Shown here: positions 44,039 to 56,940 of the stretch, piece after piece | Numbering within the stretch: the first letter of the stretch is position 1 | How the letters are laid out: each line of letters starts with the position of its first letter | Assembly (NCBI GenBank): GCA_024349725.1 | Contig: AP026064.1 | Span: 270,592-334,591, forward strand | Length of the DNA stretch: 64,000 nucleotides | Direction of reading: 5' to 3' | Source of the DNA: Arsenophonus endosymbiont of Ceratovacuna japonica | GTDB lineage: Bacteria; Pseudomonadota; Gammaproteobacteria; Enterobacterales; Enterobacteriaceae | Position numbers and translations under genes: made by a program | The notes under the pieces: model-generated | What the model saw: the letters and a program-made list of their open reading frames with translations, nothing else | Database searches by the model: none | Told to the model about the DNA's origin: nothing

Positions 44039-46039
44039 TTAATTGCATAATAAATATCTAGCTTTTTTTATAACATTTTCTACAGTAAAATTAAATTTTT
44101 TAAATAAAATATCAGATGGAGCTGATTCACCAAAAGTATTCATTCCAATAATAATTCCATTTTTACCAATATATTTATACCAATAATCTGCAGCACCAGC
44201 TTCAATAGCAAGTAATGATGTAACTGAAGGTGGAAATATATACTTACGATAAGCTATGTCCTGTTTATCAAAAGTATCTGTTGATGGCATAGAAACTACG
44301 CGTATTTTATAACCTTCAGAAGTTAATTTTTCATAAGCTTGAACTGCTAATTCAATCTCAGATCCTGTTGAAATTAAAATAAGATTTGGTAATGATTTAC
44401 AATCTTTTAAAATATATGCTCCTCTAATAATATTTATTAATTGTTTATCATTACGTAATTGTTGTTTAAGATTTTGTCGAGAAAAAATTAATGCAGTTGG
44501 TCCATTTTTATTCTCAATAGCATATTGCCATGCAACAACTGATTCTACTTGGTCACAAGGACGCCAAGTACTTATATTAGGTGTCATACGTAGATTAGCT
44601 AATTGTTCAACAGGCTGATGAGTTGGTCCATCTTCACCTAATCCAATAGAATCATGTGTATATATAAAAATATTATGAATTTTCATTAAAGCAGCCATAC
44701 GAACTGCATTGCGTGCATACTCAATAAATATTAAAAATGTTGCACAATAAGGTATAAATCCACCATGTAATGAAATACCATTCATAATTGCTGACATACC
44801 GAATTCACGAACACCATAATGAATATAATTGCCATCTGAATGATCTTTTATTGACTTAGAATCTGACCACATAGTTAAATTACTAGGAGTTAAATCAGCG
44901 GAACCACCTAAAAGTTCAGGTAACATTTTACCAAAAATTTCTAATATATTTTGTGAAGCTTTACGACTAGAAATATTAGATGGATTATGTTGTAATTTTA
45001 ATAATAAATTATTAACAATAGCTTTCCAGGTTATTGGTAATTCTTTTTTATTACGACGCATAAATTCGTCAGCAAGCTTAGGAAAAGATTGTTTGTAATA
45101 AATAAATCTTTTATACCAAATATGTTCTTTTTTTTTGCCTATTTCACGCGCATCCCAAGATTTATAAATATCTATAGGTATTTCAAAAGGTAAATAAGGC
45201 CAATTTAAAAATTTTCTTGTTTCTGCAATTTCTTTTTCATTTAATGGTGAACCATGTATTTCTTTAGATCCAGATTTACATGGTGATCCATAACCAATTA
45301 TTGTTTTGCAGATTAATAATGATGGTTTATCAGTAACTTTATGTGCTTGTTCTATTGCTAATTTTATTTGCTCAGTATTATGTCCATCAATATTATCTAT
45401 AACATGCCAATGATAAGAAATAAAACGATCAGCTGTATTATCCGAAAACCAATTTAATACTTTTCCATCTATTGAAATACCATTATCATCATAGAAAACA
45501 ATTAATTTATTTAACTTTAATGTTCCAGCTAATGAACAAACCTCATGTGAAATTCCTTCCATCATACAACCATCACCTACAAATGCATAGGTATAATGAT
45601 TAATAATATTATGATTTGGTCGATTAAATTGAGCAGATAATGTTTTTTCAGCAATAGCAAATCCTACAGCATTTGCAAGTCCTTGTCCTAATGGTCCAGT
45701 TGTAGTTTTAACACCTGGAGTATTACCATATTCTGGATGTCCTGGTGTTTTAGAATGTAATTGTCTAAAATTTTTTAATTCTTCAATTGATAAATCATAA
45801 CCAGTAAGATGTAATAAACTATAAAGTAACATAGATCCATGACCGTTAGATAATATAAAACGATCACTATCTATCCAATTAGGATTAATAGGATTATGAT
45901 TCAAATAATCACGCCAAAGTACTTCTGCTATATCCGCCATTCCCATTGGCGTACCTGGATGACCTGATTTTGCTTTTTGTATTGCATCTATACTAAGAAA
46001 ACGAATAGCATTAGCTAATATTTTACGATTTATCATCAT
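44039..46039 (-). CDS. tktA: Transketolase
   Basis: Thiamine-diphosphate enzyme of the pentose phosphate pathway, moving two-carbon units between sugar phosphates. It has 666 residues (E. coli TktA 663). Motifs: [20 protein letters not shown] near the start, the cofactor site [32 protein letters not shown] and [18 protein letters not shown]. It lies upstream of pgk-fbaA as tktA does in E. coli, with epd lost in between. Start is the first ATG of a tandem pair ([13 protein letters not shown]). Confidence 0.97.
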   Translation of the reverse strand: MMINRKILANAIRFLSIDAIQKAKSGHPGTPMGMADIAEVLWRDYLNHNPINPNWIDSDRFILSNGHGSMLLYSLLHLTGYDLSIEELKNFRQLHSKTPGHPEYGNTPGVKTTTGPLGQGLANAVGFAIAEKTLSAQFNRPNHNIINHYTYAFVGDGCMMEGISHEVCSLAGTLKLNKLIVFYDDNGISIDGKVLNWFSDNTADRFISYHWHVIDNIDGHNTEQIKLAIEQAHKVTDKPSLLICKTIIGYGSPCKSGSKEIHGSPLNEKEIAETRKFLNWPYLPFEIPIDIYKSWDAREIGKKKEHIWYKRFIYYKQSFPKLADEFMRRNKKELPITWKAIVNNLLLKLQHNPSNISSRKASQNILEIFGKMLPELLGGSADLTPSNLTMWSDSKSIKDHSDGNYIHYGVREFGMSAIMNGISLHGGFIPYCATFLIFIEYARNAVRMAALMKIHNIFIYTHDSIGLGEDGPTHQPVEQLANLRMTPNISTWRPCDQVESVVAWQYAIENKNGPTALIFSRQNLKQQLRNDKQLINIIRGAYILKDCKSLPNLILISTGSEIELAVQAYEKLTSEGYKIRVVSMPSTDTFDKQDIAYRKYIFPPSVTSLLAIEAGAADYWYKYIGKNGIIIGMNTFGESAPSDILFKKFNFTVENVIKKARYLLCN

Positions 46040-46235
46040 TTACTCCAATTATAATAAATTATATATTTATTTTATTATATATTTTCTAACTTAATAATTA
46101 TAAGATAAATTAAATAGTTTTGTTAAAAATAATTAGTAATTATAAAATTATTATAATAATGAAATAAATTTTAATAAATAATAATTTAATATATTTTACT
46201 ATATTAAAATTAAATATTATAATTTTTTATAAAAT

Positions 46236-46312
46236 TGGCGGTGCGGACGGGACTTGAACCCGTGACCTCCGGCGTGACAGGCCGATATTCTAACCAACTG
46301 AACTACCGCACC
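46236..46312 (-). tRNA. aspV: tRNA-Asp (anticodon GTC)
   Basis: 77 nt with encoded CCA (46236-46238). Acceptor stem GGTGCGG pairs with CCGCACC; the anticodon loop CTGTCAC gives GTC; the T-arm has GGGTTCAAGTCCC. It stands just behind dnaQ, where E. coli has aspV. Confidence 0.97.
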
Positions 46313-46333
46313 ATTATATAAAAAATAATTATT

Positions 46334-46362
46334 ATATTACAAATAAGTTATTTATATGTCAA
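46334..46362 (-). promoter_or_regulatory. Sigma-70 type promoter of tRNA-Asp
   Basis: On the minus strand a consensus TTGACA (46357-46362), a 17-base spacer and TAATAT (46334-46339) lie 21 bases before the tRNA 5' end, between dnaQ and the tRNA. Confidence 0.65.
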
Positions 46363-46424
46363 CATTTTTAAAAATAATTATTTATATAATTTTTAATTAA
46401 ATAATATAATAATAAATATTTAAC

Positions 46425-47177
46425 TTAATTATTTTTTTTATTATTTAATCTCCAAACTGAAGTTTTACCACTATTATTTTCAATTATATCTAGTATAGTT
46501 TCATGAGTAGCAATTTCTTCTTTATTTGCAAAAATTATATTTAATTTTTTTTCTAATTTATTTATTCGTTTTATTTTATCTATAAAAATATCATCATTAG
46601 ATTTTAAATTAATTGAAAAATCTAAAGATATTTGTCCTCTAGTCATTATTATATAAATTTTTGCTAGAATTTCAGCATCAAGTAATGCACCATGTAATAT
46701 TCGTTTTGAATTATCAATATTATAGCGATCACATAAAGAATTAAGATTATTACGTTTTCCAGGAAATAATTTTCTAGCTAATATTAAACTATCAGTAATT
46801 TTACAAAATTTAACTATTTTGGGAATGTCTTTGTTTAAATTAGAAAATTCATAATCTATAAATCCAATGTCAAAAGGAGCATTATGTATTATTAACTCAG
46901 AACCTTGAATAAAGTTTAATAAATCATCTGCTATATCTGCAAAAGTTGGTTTATTATATAAAAAATTATCACTAATACCATGAATTTTAAAAGCTTCAGG
47001 GTCAATTAATCGTTTTGGTTTTATATAAACATGAAAATGTTGATTAGTAAGGCAACGATTAATTATTTCTACTGCACCAATTTCAATAATATTATGTCCT
47101 TCATAGTGAGCTCCTAACCTATTCATACCAGTAGTTTCTATATCAAGGACAACTTGTCGTGTAATTACTGTGCTCAT
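46425..47177 (-). CDS. dnaQ: DNA polymerase III epsilon subunit (proofreading exonuclease)
   Basis: 3'-5' exonuclease of the replicative polymerase core. It has 250 residues (E. coli 243). Exonuclease motifs: D12 and E14 in VLDIETTGMN, HNAPFDIGFIDYEF, and HGALLDAEILAK with the catalytic His and Asp. The C-terminal part that binds the alpha subunit is diverged and Lys/Asn/Ile-rich. It is divergent from rnhA with 56 bp between the start codons, the E. coli arrangement. An unbroken proofreader means the AT drift here is not due to loss of this subunit. Confidence 0.96.
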   Translation of the reverse strand: MSTVITRQVVLDIETTGMNRLGAHYEGHNIIEIGAVEIINRCLTNQHFHVYIKPKRLIDPEAFKIHGISDNFLYNKPTFADIADDLLNFIQGSELIIHNAPFDIGFIDYEFSNLNKDIPKIVKFCKITDSLILARKLFPGKRNNLNSLCDRYNIDNSKRILHGALLDAEILAKIYIIMTRGQISLDFSINLKSNDDIFIDKIKRINKLEKKLNIIFANKEEIATHETILDIIENNSGKTSVWRLNNKKNN

Positions 47178-47233
47178 AGTACCTTTTGTGTCAAACTTAA
47201 GAGTATAAATAATAAATAAATGAGTTTAATAAA

Positions 47234-47692
47234 ATGATAAAATATGTAGAAATTTTTACTGATGGTTCTTGTTTAGGAAATCCAGGTCCAGGTGGTTATG
47301 GTATTTTATTACGTTATTATAAATATAAAAAAACATTAAGTAAAGGATATTTTAGTACTACTAATAATCGTATGGAATTAATGGCTGCTATTATTGGTTT
47401 AGAAAAACTTAAAAATCCTTGTTATGTTATTTTAATAACAGACAGTAAATATGTATATCAAGGAATAAATCAATGGATTCATAACTGGAGAAATTATCAA
47501 TGGCGTAGACCAGATAAATCACCAGTTTTAAATGTTGATTTATGGAAACGATTAGATATAGCAATTTCTAAACATAAAATACAATGGCGATGGGTTAAAG
47601 GTCATACAGGATATATAGAAAATGAGATATGTGATAAATTAGCAAAAAATGCTGCAAATTCACCAACAGAAGTAGATAGTGGATATCAATAA
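47234..47692 (+). CDS. rnhA: Ribonuclease HI
   Basis: Cuts RNA in RNA-DNA hybrids, removing primers and R-loops. It has 152 residues (E. coli 155). The catalytic acids D10 ([15 protein letters not shown]), E48 ([10 protein letters not shown]) and D70 ([12 protein letters not shown]) are at E. coli positions, and the fourth is in [12 protein letters not shown]. The basic handle region ([20 protein letters not shown]) is kept. A TATAAAT at 47204-47210 in the short divergent spacer may be its -10 element. Confidence 0.97.
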   Translation: MIKYVEIFTDGSCLGNPGPGGYGILLRYYKYKKTLSKGYFSTTNNRMELMAAIIGLEKLKNPCYVILITDSKYVYQGINQWIHNWRNYQWRRPDKSPVLNVDLWKRLDIAISKHKIQWRWVKGHTGYIENEICDKLAKNAANSPTEVDSGYQ

Positions 47693-48828
47693 TATTTAAA
47701 TTAATATAAATATTTTTTGAACTTAATATATTGTTAATTAATATATAATTTTCATAATATTTATAATTAACTCACATTATTATTTATAATGTATATATAA
47801 AATAATTATTATAATTTTTATTCTACTTTTTTAATTATTAATTTTATAATAGAAAAAATTTTATAAAAAATATATTTATATCATATGTACAATTATATAA
47901 AGTATTTTGATTGTAATATATATATTTAATTAGTCTTATATTTAATTAATTAATTAATATTAATTTAAATAAATTTAAAATTAAAATATAAAAATAATTA
48001 ATAAATAAATTATTCAATTTTATTAAATTAAGTTATTTATGTATTCAAAATATATAGAATAATATTTTTATTATTTTTAATTTTTTTTAGTATAGTTTAC
48101 TTATATATATAGTTCATAAAAATTAAATATAATATATTAAAATTTATTATTATTGATATACATAAAATAAACATAAAATATATTATTTACTAAATTATTA
48201 TTTAATTTTAATAAACATATATGAATAAATAATTATTTTATTAAAGAATATTTAATTATTATTTAATTAGTATTTATATTATATATAATAATAAATATAA
48301 ATTTATTATTATAATATTAAACTTGATACTGAATTATAATATATTTGAAATTATATTTTTAATATTATTATTAAATTATATAATATATAAATTTATTATC
48401 TTTTTTGATAAAATTATTAGATATTATTTAATTGTAAAATAATAAAATTAATATAATAAAATTAATTAATATTAAATTATATATTATAATAATATTATAT
48501 AAATTTATAATATTATATCAAAATATAAATTTATTAATTTATTAATAATATAACATTATAATTAAAAGGTAAATAAATTTTAATAATAAATAATATAAAA
48601 TTAAAATGCTTATTTTATATAGAAATATTGACTATTTTTTATGAAAAAATATAGTAAAATATATTAAATATTATTGATATTAATAAAAATAATAAATATA
48701 TTTGTTATTATTTTAATAAAATATTTAGTATTAAATATATTTTATTATATTAGTTATAATATATAATATTTTATAATAAATATTGATTATATTATTTAAT
48801 ATTTTATTTATAAATTGGATATAATATA
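47693..48828. other. 1.1-kb gene-free stretch between rnhA and asd
   Basis: Nearly pure A/T, no coding sequence or relic recognised. It carries a good promoter candidate for asd at 48628-48655. Confidence 0.55.
48628..48655 (+). promoter_or_regulatory. Candidate sigma-70 promoter of asd
   Basis: TTGACT (48628-48633), 16-base spacer, TATAGT (48650-48655), about 170 bases before the asd ATG on the same strand. Predicted leader is long for a plain promoter. Confidence 0.45.
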
Positions 48829-49935
48829 ATGAAAAATGTTGGATTTATTGGTTGGCGAGGAATTGTTGGTTCTGTATTATTACAAAGAATGATTGAAGAA
48901 GGTGATTTGAATTATATTAATCCTATTTTTTTTACTACTTCTCAATATGGTAAATTGGCGCCAAACTATGGTCAAAATCAAAAAATTCTACAAAATGCTT
49001 TTGATTTTGATTATCTAAAAGAATTAGATATAATAATTAGTTGTCATGGTTCTAAGTATACTGATTGTGTTTATTATAAATTACGAGAAATAGGTTGGTT
49101 AGGTTACTGGATAGATTCTTCTTCTTCATTACGTATGAAAGAAGATAGTATTATAATTCTTGATCCAGTTAATCGTCAACATATTGATATTAGTTTAAAT
49201 AAAGGTATAAAAACTTTTATTGGTAGTAATTGTACAGTAAGTTTAATGTTAATGGCTTTAGCAGGATTATTTAATGAAAATTTAATTGAATGGATTTCTA
49301 TTGCAACATATCAAGCAGCTTCTGGTGCTGGCGCTAATAATATGCGTGAATTATTATTACAAATGGGTGAATTATATTCTCAAATTTCTTATGAGTTACA
49401 AAATTCTTCTGATAATATATTATTAATTGAAAAAAAAGTATCTGATTTTATGCATAGTGGTAAAGTAAGTACAAAATTTTTTGATGTTATATTAGCAGGT
49501 AGTTTAATACCTTGGATAGATAAAAAATTAGATAATGGTCAAAGTCGTGAAGAATATAAATGGCAGTATGAAACAAATAAAATTTTAAATTCTATCAATT
49601 ATATGATTCCTATTGATGGCTTATGTGTCCGTATTGGTTCATTACGTTGTCATAGTCAAGCATTTACAATTAAATTAAAGAAAAATATTTCTATTAATGA
49701 TATTGAAAAAATTCTAACTATACATAATAATTGGGTAAAAATTATTCCTAATGAGCGTGAATCAACAATTCAATCATTAACACCAGCTTCTGTAACAGGT
49801 ACTTTAAACATTCCAATTGGACGTTTACGTAAATTAAATATTGGACTAAAATATTTATCAGCTTTTACAGTTGGTGATCAATTATTATGGGGAGCAGCAG
49901 AACCTTTACGTCGTATGCTTAGTATTTTAATATAA
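48829..49935 (+). CDS. asd: Aspartate-semialdehyde dehydrogenase
   Basis: Reduces aspartyl phosphate to aspartate semialdehyde, the branch point to diaminopimelate/lysine and to threonine/methionine. It has 368 residues (E. coli 367). Catalytic C135 lies in [10 protein letters not shown] and the catalytic His in [11 protein letters not shown]; the NADP-binding start is [22 protein letters not shown] precedes the ATG. With dapB in this window it supports supply of diaminopimelate for peptidoglycan. Confidence 0.98.
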   Translation: MKNVGFIGWRGIVGSVLLQRMIEEGDLNYINPIFFTTSQYGKLAPNYGQNQKILQNAFDFDYLKELDIIISCHGSKYTDCVYYKLREIGWLGYWIDSSSSLRMKEDSIIILDPVNRQHIDISLNKGIKTFIGSNCTVSLMLMALAGLFNENLIEWISIATYQAASGAGANNMRELLLQMGELYSQISYELQNSSDNILLIEKKVSDFMHSGKVSTKFFDVILAGSLIPWIDKKLDNGQSREEYKWQYETNKILNSINYMIPIDGLCVRIGSLRCHSQAFTIKLKKNISINDIEKILTIHNNWVKIIPNERESTIQSLTPASVTGTLNIPIGRLRKLNIGLKYLSAFTVGDQLLWGAAEPLRRMLSILI

Positions 49936-50165
49936 AAATTATTTGTAAATATTTATATAAATTACTTTTTATTATAATATAATTTATTTTAAGTTAATTT
50001 TAATAATTTTTATTAGTTAATGGTTTTTATATTTTTATTAATTGTTTTTTAAATTTTATTTTTATTATTATAAAATTAATATATCTAAATATCGATAATT
50101 TTAGTTATTTAAATTAAAGTAATTTATCTAAAAGTAAAATAATAAATAGATAATTGGAGATTAAT

Positions 50166-51722
50166 TTGATCCCAAATATATCAAAAATGCTATTATGGTT
50201 AGAAATGAATCCTAATATTTTATATGGTCTTCGTAGGGGTATTGAGCGCGAAACATTAAGAATAACACCATCTGGAAAATTAGCTATTTCTAATCATCCA
50301 GATAGTTTAGGAAAAGCATTGACTCATCCATGGATTACAACTGATTTTGCTGAATCTTTATTAGAATTTATTACTCCAGTTGATAATAATATTAATTATA
50401 TTTTAGCATTTTTAAGAGATTTACATCGTTATACAGCGCGTCATCTTAATTACGAATTAATGTGGCCATTAAGCATGCCTTGTTTTATAGATCATATAGA
50501 TAATATTAAATTAGCTCAATATGGTGTTTCTAATATTGGTCGTTTTAAAACTTTATATCGAGAAGGATTAAAAAATCGTTATGGTGCATTAATGCAAATA
50601 ATTGGAGGAATTCATTATAATTTTTCTTTACCTATTAAGTTTTGGCAGAAATTAGTAGGAATTAAAGATGCTAAAAGTGGTAAGGATAAAATTTCTGCTG
50701 GTTATTTTAGACTTATTCGTAATTATTATCGTTTTGGTTGGATAATTCCATATTTATTTGGATCATCTCCTGCAATTTGTAGTTCATTTTTTCATGGGAA
50801 AATGAAATGTTTACCTTTTGAAAAAACAAATAATGGAACTTATTATTTACCTTATGCTACATCATTACGAATAAGTGATTTAGGATATACTAATTCATCA
50901 CAAGGTAATCTTAAAATTACATTTAATGATTTAAAAACTTATATTGTACTTCTTAAACGTGCGATAAAAAAACCATCTCCTATATTTACAAAATTAGGTG
51001 AATTTAATAAAGATGGTAAATACTTACAATTAAATATGAATATTTTACAAATTGAAAATGAATTATATATGCCAATTCGTCCTAAAAGAGTAATTATAGG
51101 TGATGAATCACCATCTGATGCTCTTTTAAAAAGAGGAATAGAATATATTGAAATTAGATCTTTAGATATAAATCCTTTTACTGCTATTGGTATAGATAAA
51201 ATTCAAATTCATTTTCTTGATCTTTTTTTAATTTGGTGTGTATTGGCTGATGCCCCAATAATGAATGAAAAAGAATTAAATCTTTGTCAAATGAATTGGA
51301 ATCGAGTTATTCTTGAAGGTCGAAAACCTGGACAAATTATTGGTATTGGTTATGGAGAATCAATGAAGTCTTTAAAAGAAGTAGGAGAACTATTATTTGA
51401 TGAATTAATAAGAATTGCTTATATATTAGATATTAATAATAATACTTTATATCGTAAAATTTGTTATCAATTGATAGAAATGTTTGAAAATCCAGAATTA
51501 ACTTATTCTGGTCAAATTTTACCTTTAATGATTAATCAAAATATTATTCAATATGGTTTAAATTTAGCTAACATTTATTATAAAGAATTGAGTCATGAAT
51601 CTTATGAGGTTATAACTGATACTAAATTTACTAATATTCGTTATGAATCAATTAATAAACAATCAATAATTGAAAAAACAGATAAAATCAGTTTTGAACA
51701 TTATTTAAAAATACATACTTAA
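50166..51722 (+). CDS. gshA: Glutamate-cysteine ligase (TTG start)
   Basis: First step of glutathione synthesis, joining glutamate and cysteine. 518 residues from the chosen start, the E. coli length. Motifs: [52 protein letters not shown] and [13 protein letters not shown]. The TTG at 50166 is preferred over an earlier TTG at 50154: it gives the E. coli-like start [12 protein letters not shown] and has GGAG six bases upstream, while the earlier codon lies within that ribosome binding site region. E. coli gshA also starts with TTG. Glutathione made here can be exported by CydDC. gshB is not in the window. Confidence 0.95.
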   Translation: MIPNISKMLLWLEMNPNILYGLRRGIERETLRITPSGKLAISNHPDSLGKALTHPWITTDFAESLLEFITPVDNNINYILAFLRDLHRYTARHLNYELMWPLSMPCFIDHIDNIKLAQYGVSNIGRFKTLYREGLKNRYGALMQIIGGIHYNFSLPIKFWQKLVGIKDAKSGKDKISAGYFRLIRNYYRFGWIIPYLFGSSPAICSSFFHGKMKCLPFEKTNNGTYYLPYATSLRISDLGYTNSSQGNLKITFNDLKTYIVLLKRAIKKPSPIFTKLGEFNKDGKYLQLNMNILQIENELYMPIRPKRVIIGDESPSDALLKRGIEYIEIRSLDINPFTAIGIDKIQIHFLDLFLIWCVLADAPIMNEKELNLCQMNWNRVILEGRKPGQIIGIGYGESMKSLKEVGELLFDELIRIAYILDINNNTLYRKICYQLIEMFENPELTYSGQILPLMINQNIIQYGLNLANIYYKELSHESYEVITDTKFTNIRYESINKQSIIEKTDKISFEHYLKIHT

Positions 51723-52186
51723 TTATAATAATAAAATAAATATTTTAAAATAGTTATTTTTTTATAAAAAAATAATAATTTTATATTTTATTGTAAATAA
51801 TTTTTTATAAAAATTTTTAAAAATTATTTTTTATAATAAAATAATAATTTAATTATATAATAATTTTATATTACATGTTATTTAAATAAAAGATTTTATT
51901 TTTATGTTTTTTTAAATAATGATAATTATTTATTATATAATATAATTATTAAAAATATTAATAAATAAAATTTTAATTATTAATTTTTTAATACTAATAT
52001 TATAGTATTATTAATATTAAATATTATTTATATTTTAGAAAATTTTAAATTTATAGTAATTTAATAAAATTTATAATTTATTATAAATGTATAATATTTA
52101 ATTATGATAAAAATATATTTCACTATTATTTATTATTTTATATAGGAATATTTATAATATATTTAATAATATTTTTAATATTAATT
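51723..52186. other. Gene-free stretch between converging gshA and dacA
   Basis: About 460 bp, AT-rich. An 11-bp palindrome (51754-51775) about 30 bases behind gshA could act as a terminator; no coding sequence seen. Confidence 0.5.
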
Positions 52187-53392
52187 TTAATTAGAATTAA
52201 AAAATAATTTAATAGAATCTAATTTTTTACTAAAAAATCCACCTTCATTAACTGAAGTTAAAACAATAAGAGAATGCTGTTCAATTATTTTTCCATCTAA
52301 TTGTATATTTATTGTACCAACAATTTGATTTTTTTCTAAAGGTGCTTGTAGTTTAGTATTATTTAATATATAAGTAATTTTTAAATGTTTTATATAATTA
52401 CGAGGAATAGTTAAATATAAATCATTTTTAATGCCTAATTTTACTTTATTATTATTTGCAAACCAAACTGGTTTATAAATAAATTCTATATCACTTTTTA
52501 ATAGTTTAATAGTTTCAAAAAAACGAAATCCCCAATGTAGTAATTTTTTACTTTCTATATCTCTTTCTTTACTACTGTGACTGCCTAATATAACAGATAT
52601 TAATCGCATATTATTTTTAGTAGCTGAAGCAACTAGATTATAACCAGCAGCATTAGTATTTCCTGTTTTAATTCCATCTACATTTAAACTTTTATCCCAT
52701 AATAAATTATTTCTATTTAATTGCTTGATTTTATTAAAAGTGAATTCTTTTTCTTTATAGATTGAATATTGTTCAGGGATATCATGTATTAAAGCTTTTC
52801 CAATTAACGCCATATCATGTGCAGAACTATATTGACCAATAGCATCTAATCCATGAACTGTAATAAAATGAGTATTTTTTAATTTAAGATATCTAGCATA
52901 TTCATTCATTAATTTAACAAAATTATCTTCATCACCTGCTATATATTCTGCCATTGCAACACATGCGTCATTTCCAGATTGTAAATTAATACCACGTATT
53001 AATTGAGATACTGAAACATGATCGCCAGGAGTTAAAAACATAAGTGATGAGCCTTTAAATATTGGGTTACCGGTAGCCCAAGCATTTTCATTAATAGTTA
53101 CAATATCATTCATACTAATTTTACCAGATTTAATTTCTTGACCAATTACATAACTTGTCATCATTTTAGTTAAACTAGCTGGTTCATGTCTCTGATCTGC
53201 TTTTTTTTCTGCTAAAATTTTTCCTGAATAATAATCAATAAGAATATAAGCTTTAGAATTAATATTTGGTACTGATGGTATTATATGAATTTGTGAATTA
53301 TTATTAATGTTAGAAAACGTATTATATAAAAATATAATATTTATAATAATTATTAAACTACTAATATAATATGAGGAAATTGTATATTTCAT
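52187..53392 (-). CDS. dacA: D-alanyl-D-alanine carboxypeptidase (PBP5)
   Basis: Periplasmic, membrane-bound enzyme that trims the last D-Ala from peptidoglycan side chains and helps keep cell shape. It has 401 residues (E. coli DacA 403). A hydrophobic N-terminal segment (about residues 8-25) serves as signal sequence. Active-site motifs: S73-L-T-K76 in [11 protein letters not shown] in [14 protein letters not shown] and KTG in [17 protein letters not shown]-like DLYLTIPRN and [10 protein letters not shown] point to DacA rather than DacC. The C-terminal amphipathic anchor ([13 protein letters not shown]) is kept but shorter. It implies a peptidoglycan wall is still made. Confidence 0.93.
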   Translation of the reverse strand: MKYTISSYYISSLIIIINIIFLYNTFSNINNNSQIHIIPSVPNINSKAYILIDYYSGKILAEKKADQRHEPASLTKMMTSYVIGQEIKSGKISMNDIVTINENAWATGNPIFKGSSLMFLTPGDHVSVSQLIRGINLQSGNDACVAMAEYIAGDEDNFVKLMNEYARYLKLKNTHFITVHGLDAIGQYSSAHDMALIGKALIHDIPEQYSIYKEKEFTFNKIKQLNRNNLLWDKSLNVDGIKTGNTNAAGYNLVASATKNNMRLISVILGSHSSKERDIESKKLLHWGFRFFETIKLLKSDIEFIYKPVWFANNNKVKLGIKNDLYLTIPRNYIKHLKITYILNNTKLQAPLEKNQIVGTINIQLDGKIIEQHSLIVLTSVNEGGFFSKKLDSIKLFFNSN

Positions 53393-53650
53393 AATAATAT
53401 ATTAAATCCGATGATAATATGTTTGTGAAGTAAGTATTATATTATTAATTTAAAATTATATTTTTTTTAAAATAATAATAAATTAATTAATTTTTATTTT
53501 AATTATATTGTATTAATTAATTAATAAATTTTAATTGAAATAATATTTGATTTAGATAATTTATATAATTAATATAATAAATTTATTTTATATTTATATA
53601 ATTTTAATATAATATACATTTTAAATCTTTAATTTTATATGATAAATAAA

Positions 53651-54907
53651 TTAATAACCTATATCATGTTTATAAAAACATCCAGTCCAAGTTATTGTTT
53701 TTACTTGATTATAAGCTATTTTTTGTGCTTCAATAATTGTTCTTCCAATAGAAGTAATACATAATACACGGCCACCAGAAGTTATAATATGATTTTTTTT
53801 AAATTTAGTTCCAGAATGAAAAATTTTACATTGTTTTAAAGAAATATTATTTATACCATGAATAATATCACCTTTACGATAATTAGATGGATAACCTTCA
53901 GATGCCATTATAATGCTGAAAGTAGCACGTTTATCCCAAGATAATATTTTATCTGATAATTTACCTTTAGCTCCTGCTAAACAAAGTTCTATTAGATCAG
54001 ATTTTAATCGCATCATAATTGTTTGTGCTTCTGGATCACCAAATCTACAATTAAATTCAATAACTTTTGGTATTCCTTGTGCATCTATGATTAACCCTGC
54101 ATATAAAAATCCTTGATATAGTATACCTTCAAGTGCCATTCCTTTTATAGTAGGATAGATAATTTGTTTCATAATTCGTTTATGAATAATATCTGTAACA
54201 ATAGGAGATGGAGAATATGCACCCATACCACCAGTATTTGGGCTATTATTATTAATACGTTTATGATCTTTACTTGTTTCCATGGGAATAACATGATTCC
54301 CATCAACCATTACTATAAAACTAACTTCTTCTCCATAAATAAATTCTTCAATAATAATAGAATGACCAGCTTTGCCAAATATATTACCAATTAGCATACT
54401 TTGTACTGCATTCCGTGCTTCTTCTAAAGTCATAGCAATAATTACCCCCTTACCAGATGCAAGTCCATCTGCTTTAATAATAATAGGAATATTTACTGTT
54501 TTTAAATAGGAAAAAGCATCTTTAACATTTGTAAAACTTTGATAAATAGCTGTTGGAATCTTATGACGAGTAAGAAATTTTTTTGCAAAAGATTTAGATC
54601 CTTCTAATTTTGCTGCATTTTTAATAGGACCAAATATTGTTAAACCGGCATTTTTAAAAATATCAACAATACCTAAAATTAAAGGTATTTCTGGCCCTAC
54701 TATTGTTAAATCAATATTATTATTTTTAGCAAAATTAACTAGCCCAATAATATTAGTTATTGGAATGTTAATATTAGTTATTTTTTTTTCTAATGCAGTA
54801 CCAGCATTTCCTGGTGCAACATAAACTATGCTAGCAAGTGGTGATTGTGCTGCTTTCCATGCTAAAGCATGTTCACGACCACCATTACCAATAATTAAAA
54901 TATTCAT
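53651..54907 (-). CDS. purD: Phosphoribosylamine-glycine ligase
   Basis: Second step of purine synthesis (GAR synthetase), an ATP-grasp enzyme. It has 418 residues (E. coli 429). Motifs: ILIIGNGGREHALAWKAAQS at the start, VGPEIPLI, IIKADGLASGKGVIIA, NNSPNTGGMGAYSP and EFNCRFGDPEAQ. It begins 16 bp after the purH stop, forming the purHD operon known in E. coli. Confidence 0.97.
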   Translation of the reverse strand: MNILIIGNGGREHALAWKAAQSPLASIVYVAPGNAGTALEKKITNINIPITNIIGLVNFAKNNNIDLTIVGPEIPLILGIVDIFKNAGLTIFGPIKNAAKLEGSKSFAKKFLTRHKIPTAIYQSFTNVKDAFSYLKTVNIPIIIKADGLASGKGVIIAMTLEEARNAVQSMLIGNIFGKAGHSIIIEEFIYGEEVSFIVMVDGNHVIPMETSKDHKRINNNSPNTGGMGAYSPSPIVTDIIHKRIMKQIIYPTIKGMALEGILYQGFLYAGLIIDAQGIPKVIEFNCRFGDPEAQTIMMRLKSDLIELCLAGAKGKLSDKILSWDKRATFSIIMASEGYPSNYRKGDIIHGINNISLKQCKIFHSGTKFKKNHIITSGGRVLCITSIGRTIIEAQKIAYNQVKTITWTGCFYKHDIGY

Positions 54908-54923
54908 ATTATTACCTTATTAA

Positions 54924-56513
54924 TTAATGGCGCAAATGACGTATTTTAGTAAAAATCATTACTATATTATGTTCATTTGCTGCTTTTATAATTTCATTAT
55001 CACGAATTGACCCACCTGGTTGTATAATGCATGTTATACCTTCATTAGCAGCAATATCAATACTATCTCGAAATGGAAAGAAAGCATCAGATGCCATTGT
55101 ACATCCAATAAGATCTAAATTTTCTTCTTTTGCTTTTAATGCTGCTATTTTTACTGAATAAATTCTGCTAGTTTGTCCTGCGCCAATACCTATTGTTATA
55201 TTATTTTTAGCATAAACAATAGCATTTGATTTTACAAATTTTACTACTTGCCAACAAAATAATGAATTTTCTATTTCTTGCTTACTTGGTTTACGTTTAG
55301 AAACTATATTTAATTTATCTTTACTCATTAAGTATATATCGCGATCTTGTACTAATAAACCGCCATTTACACATTTAAAATCTAAATTTAAATTAGTTGA
55401 ATAATATTGATTATATATTAAAACACGTATATTAGGTTTATCTGAAATTATTAAAATAGCTTCTTTACTAATACCTGGTGCAATAATAACTTCAATAAAT
55501 TGTTGATCAATCATAATTTTAGCTGTATTTTTATCTAATGTACGATTAAATGCAATAATACCACCAAATGCAGAGTTTGGATCTGTTTTAAAAGCATAAT
55601 TATAAGCCATATAAATATTATTACTAATTGCAACACCACAAGGATTAGCATGTTTTACAATAACACAAGCTGGTTTATAAAAACTTTTTACACACTCTAA
55701 TGCAGTATCAGCATCAACAATATTATTATAAGAAAGTGATTTTCCTTGTAATTGTTTTGCTGAATAAATTTGTGATTTTATATCATTTTTTTTTATATAA
55801 AAAGCAGCATCTTGATGACTATTTTCTCCATAACGTATATTTTGTAGTTTAATTAAATTAAAATTTAATTTGTTAGGGAATTTATTTAAGGATTGATTTG
55901 TCTCCTTAAAATAAGTAGGTGCTGATTTATTAAAATAATTAAAAATCATTTCATCATAAGCAGCAGTATATTTAAAAGCTTTAAATGCTAAGTTAAAACG
56001 AAATTCATCAGTTATAATATTGTTTTTATTATCCATTTCTTTAATTATTCTTGGATAATCTTTATTGTTGATAACAATAATAACATTTTTATAGTTTTTA
56101 GCTGCAGCACGTATCATAGATGGTCCACCGATATCAATACTTTCAATAGTATCTTCTAGTGTACAATTTTTATTTTTAATAGTTTGAATAAAATTGTAAA
56201 GATTAACAACTACCATATCAATTGGAATAATTTGATATTTTTTTATAATTTTATCATCTTGTCCGCGACGACTTAAAATACCACCATATATTTTAGGATG
56301 AAGTGTTTTAACACGACCAGACATAATTTCTGGCCACCCTATATAATCCGCAACCTCTATAGTAACCAACCCGGCAGATAACAATAATTTAGCTGTACCA
56401 CCAGTAGAAATAAGTTGAACTTTACGTTCAGATAAAGCTTTGGCGAATTCAACAATACCTTCTTTATTAGAAACACTTAATAAAGCGTAATTAATAGAGC
56501 GTATTTGTGACAT
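54924..56513 (-). CDS. purH: AICAR transformylase/IMP cyclohydrolase
   Basis: Bifunctional enzyme for the last two steps to IMP. It has 529 residues, as in E. coli. The N-terminal cyclohydrolase domain shows [26 protein letters not shown] and [15 protein letters not shown]; the C-terminal transformylase domain shows the catalytic [20 protein letters not shown] and [12 protein letters not shown]. First gene of the purHD operon; promoter lies in the 430-bp AT-rich gap upstream. Confidence 0.98.
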   Translation of the reverse strand: MSQIRSINYALLSVSNKEGIVEFAKALSERKVQLISTGGTAKLLLSAGLVTIEVADYIGWPEIMSGRVKTLHPKIYGGILSRRGQDDKIIKKYQIIPIDMVVVNLYNFIQTIKNKNCTLEDTIESIDIGGPSMIRAAAKNYKNVIIVINNKDYPRIIKEMDNKNNIITDEFRFNLAFKAFKYTAAYDEMIFNYFNKSAPTYFKETNQSLNKFPNKLNFNLIKLQNIRYGENSHQDAAFYIKKNDIKSQIYSAKQLQGKSLSYNNIVDADTALECVKSFYKPACVIVKHANPCGVAISNNIYMAYNYAFKTDPNSAFGGIIAFNRTLDKNTAKIMIDQQFIEVIIAPGISKEAILIISDKPNIRVLIYNQYYSTNLNLDFKCVNGGLLVQDRDIYLMSKDKLNIVSKRKPSKQEIENSLFCWQVVKFVKSNAIVYAKNNITIGIGAGQTSRIYSVKIAALKAKEENLDLIGCTMASDAFFPFRDSIDIAANEGITCIIQPGGSIRDNEIIKAANEHNIVMIFTKIRHLRH

Positions 56514-56940
56514 TAAATATATTCCTTGTAAAATAAATATTTTTTAATATAAATTAAGTTTATTATATTTTGTTATTATAAGTAATATTTAAAAATAATA
56601 AATTTAAATTAATCATTTAATTATAAAAGTAATTATGATCTAAATATATATTTATTTTATTATAATTTTTATTATTTTATTTATTAATTATAAATTTTAT
56701 TAAAAATAATGCTTTATTTAAAAAAAATGTTAAAATATATTTAAATTGTTTAAATATATATTAAATACTTTGTAAATAAAATATTATTTAAATTATTTTA
56801 TATCTTTATATATTTAGTACAAAATTAATATATAATTTATTTTAATATTTATTGTATTAATAAATGAAACATAATTATGGTTTTAAAATAAATTAATAAC
56901 TATATAAATTTTTATATTGTTATTATTAATAAGGTAAAAT
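56514..56940. other. Gene-free spacer between diverging purH and yqjA
   Basis: About 430 bp, AT-rich, presumably with both promoters; no PurR-type operator could be recognised. Confidence 0.5.
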
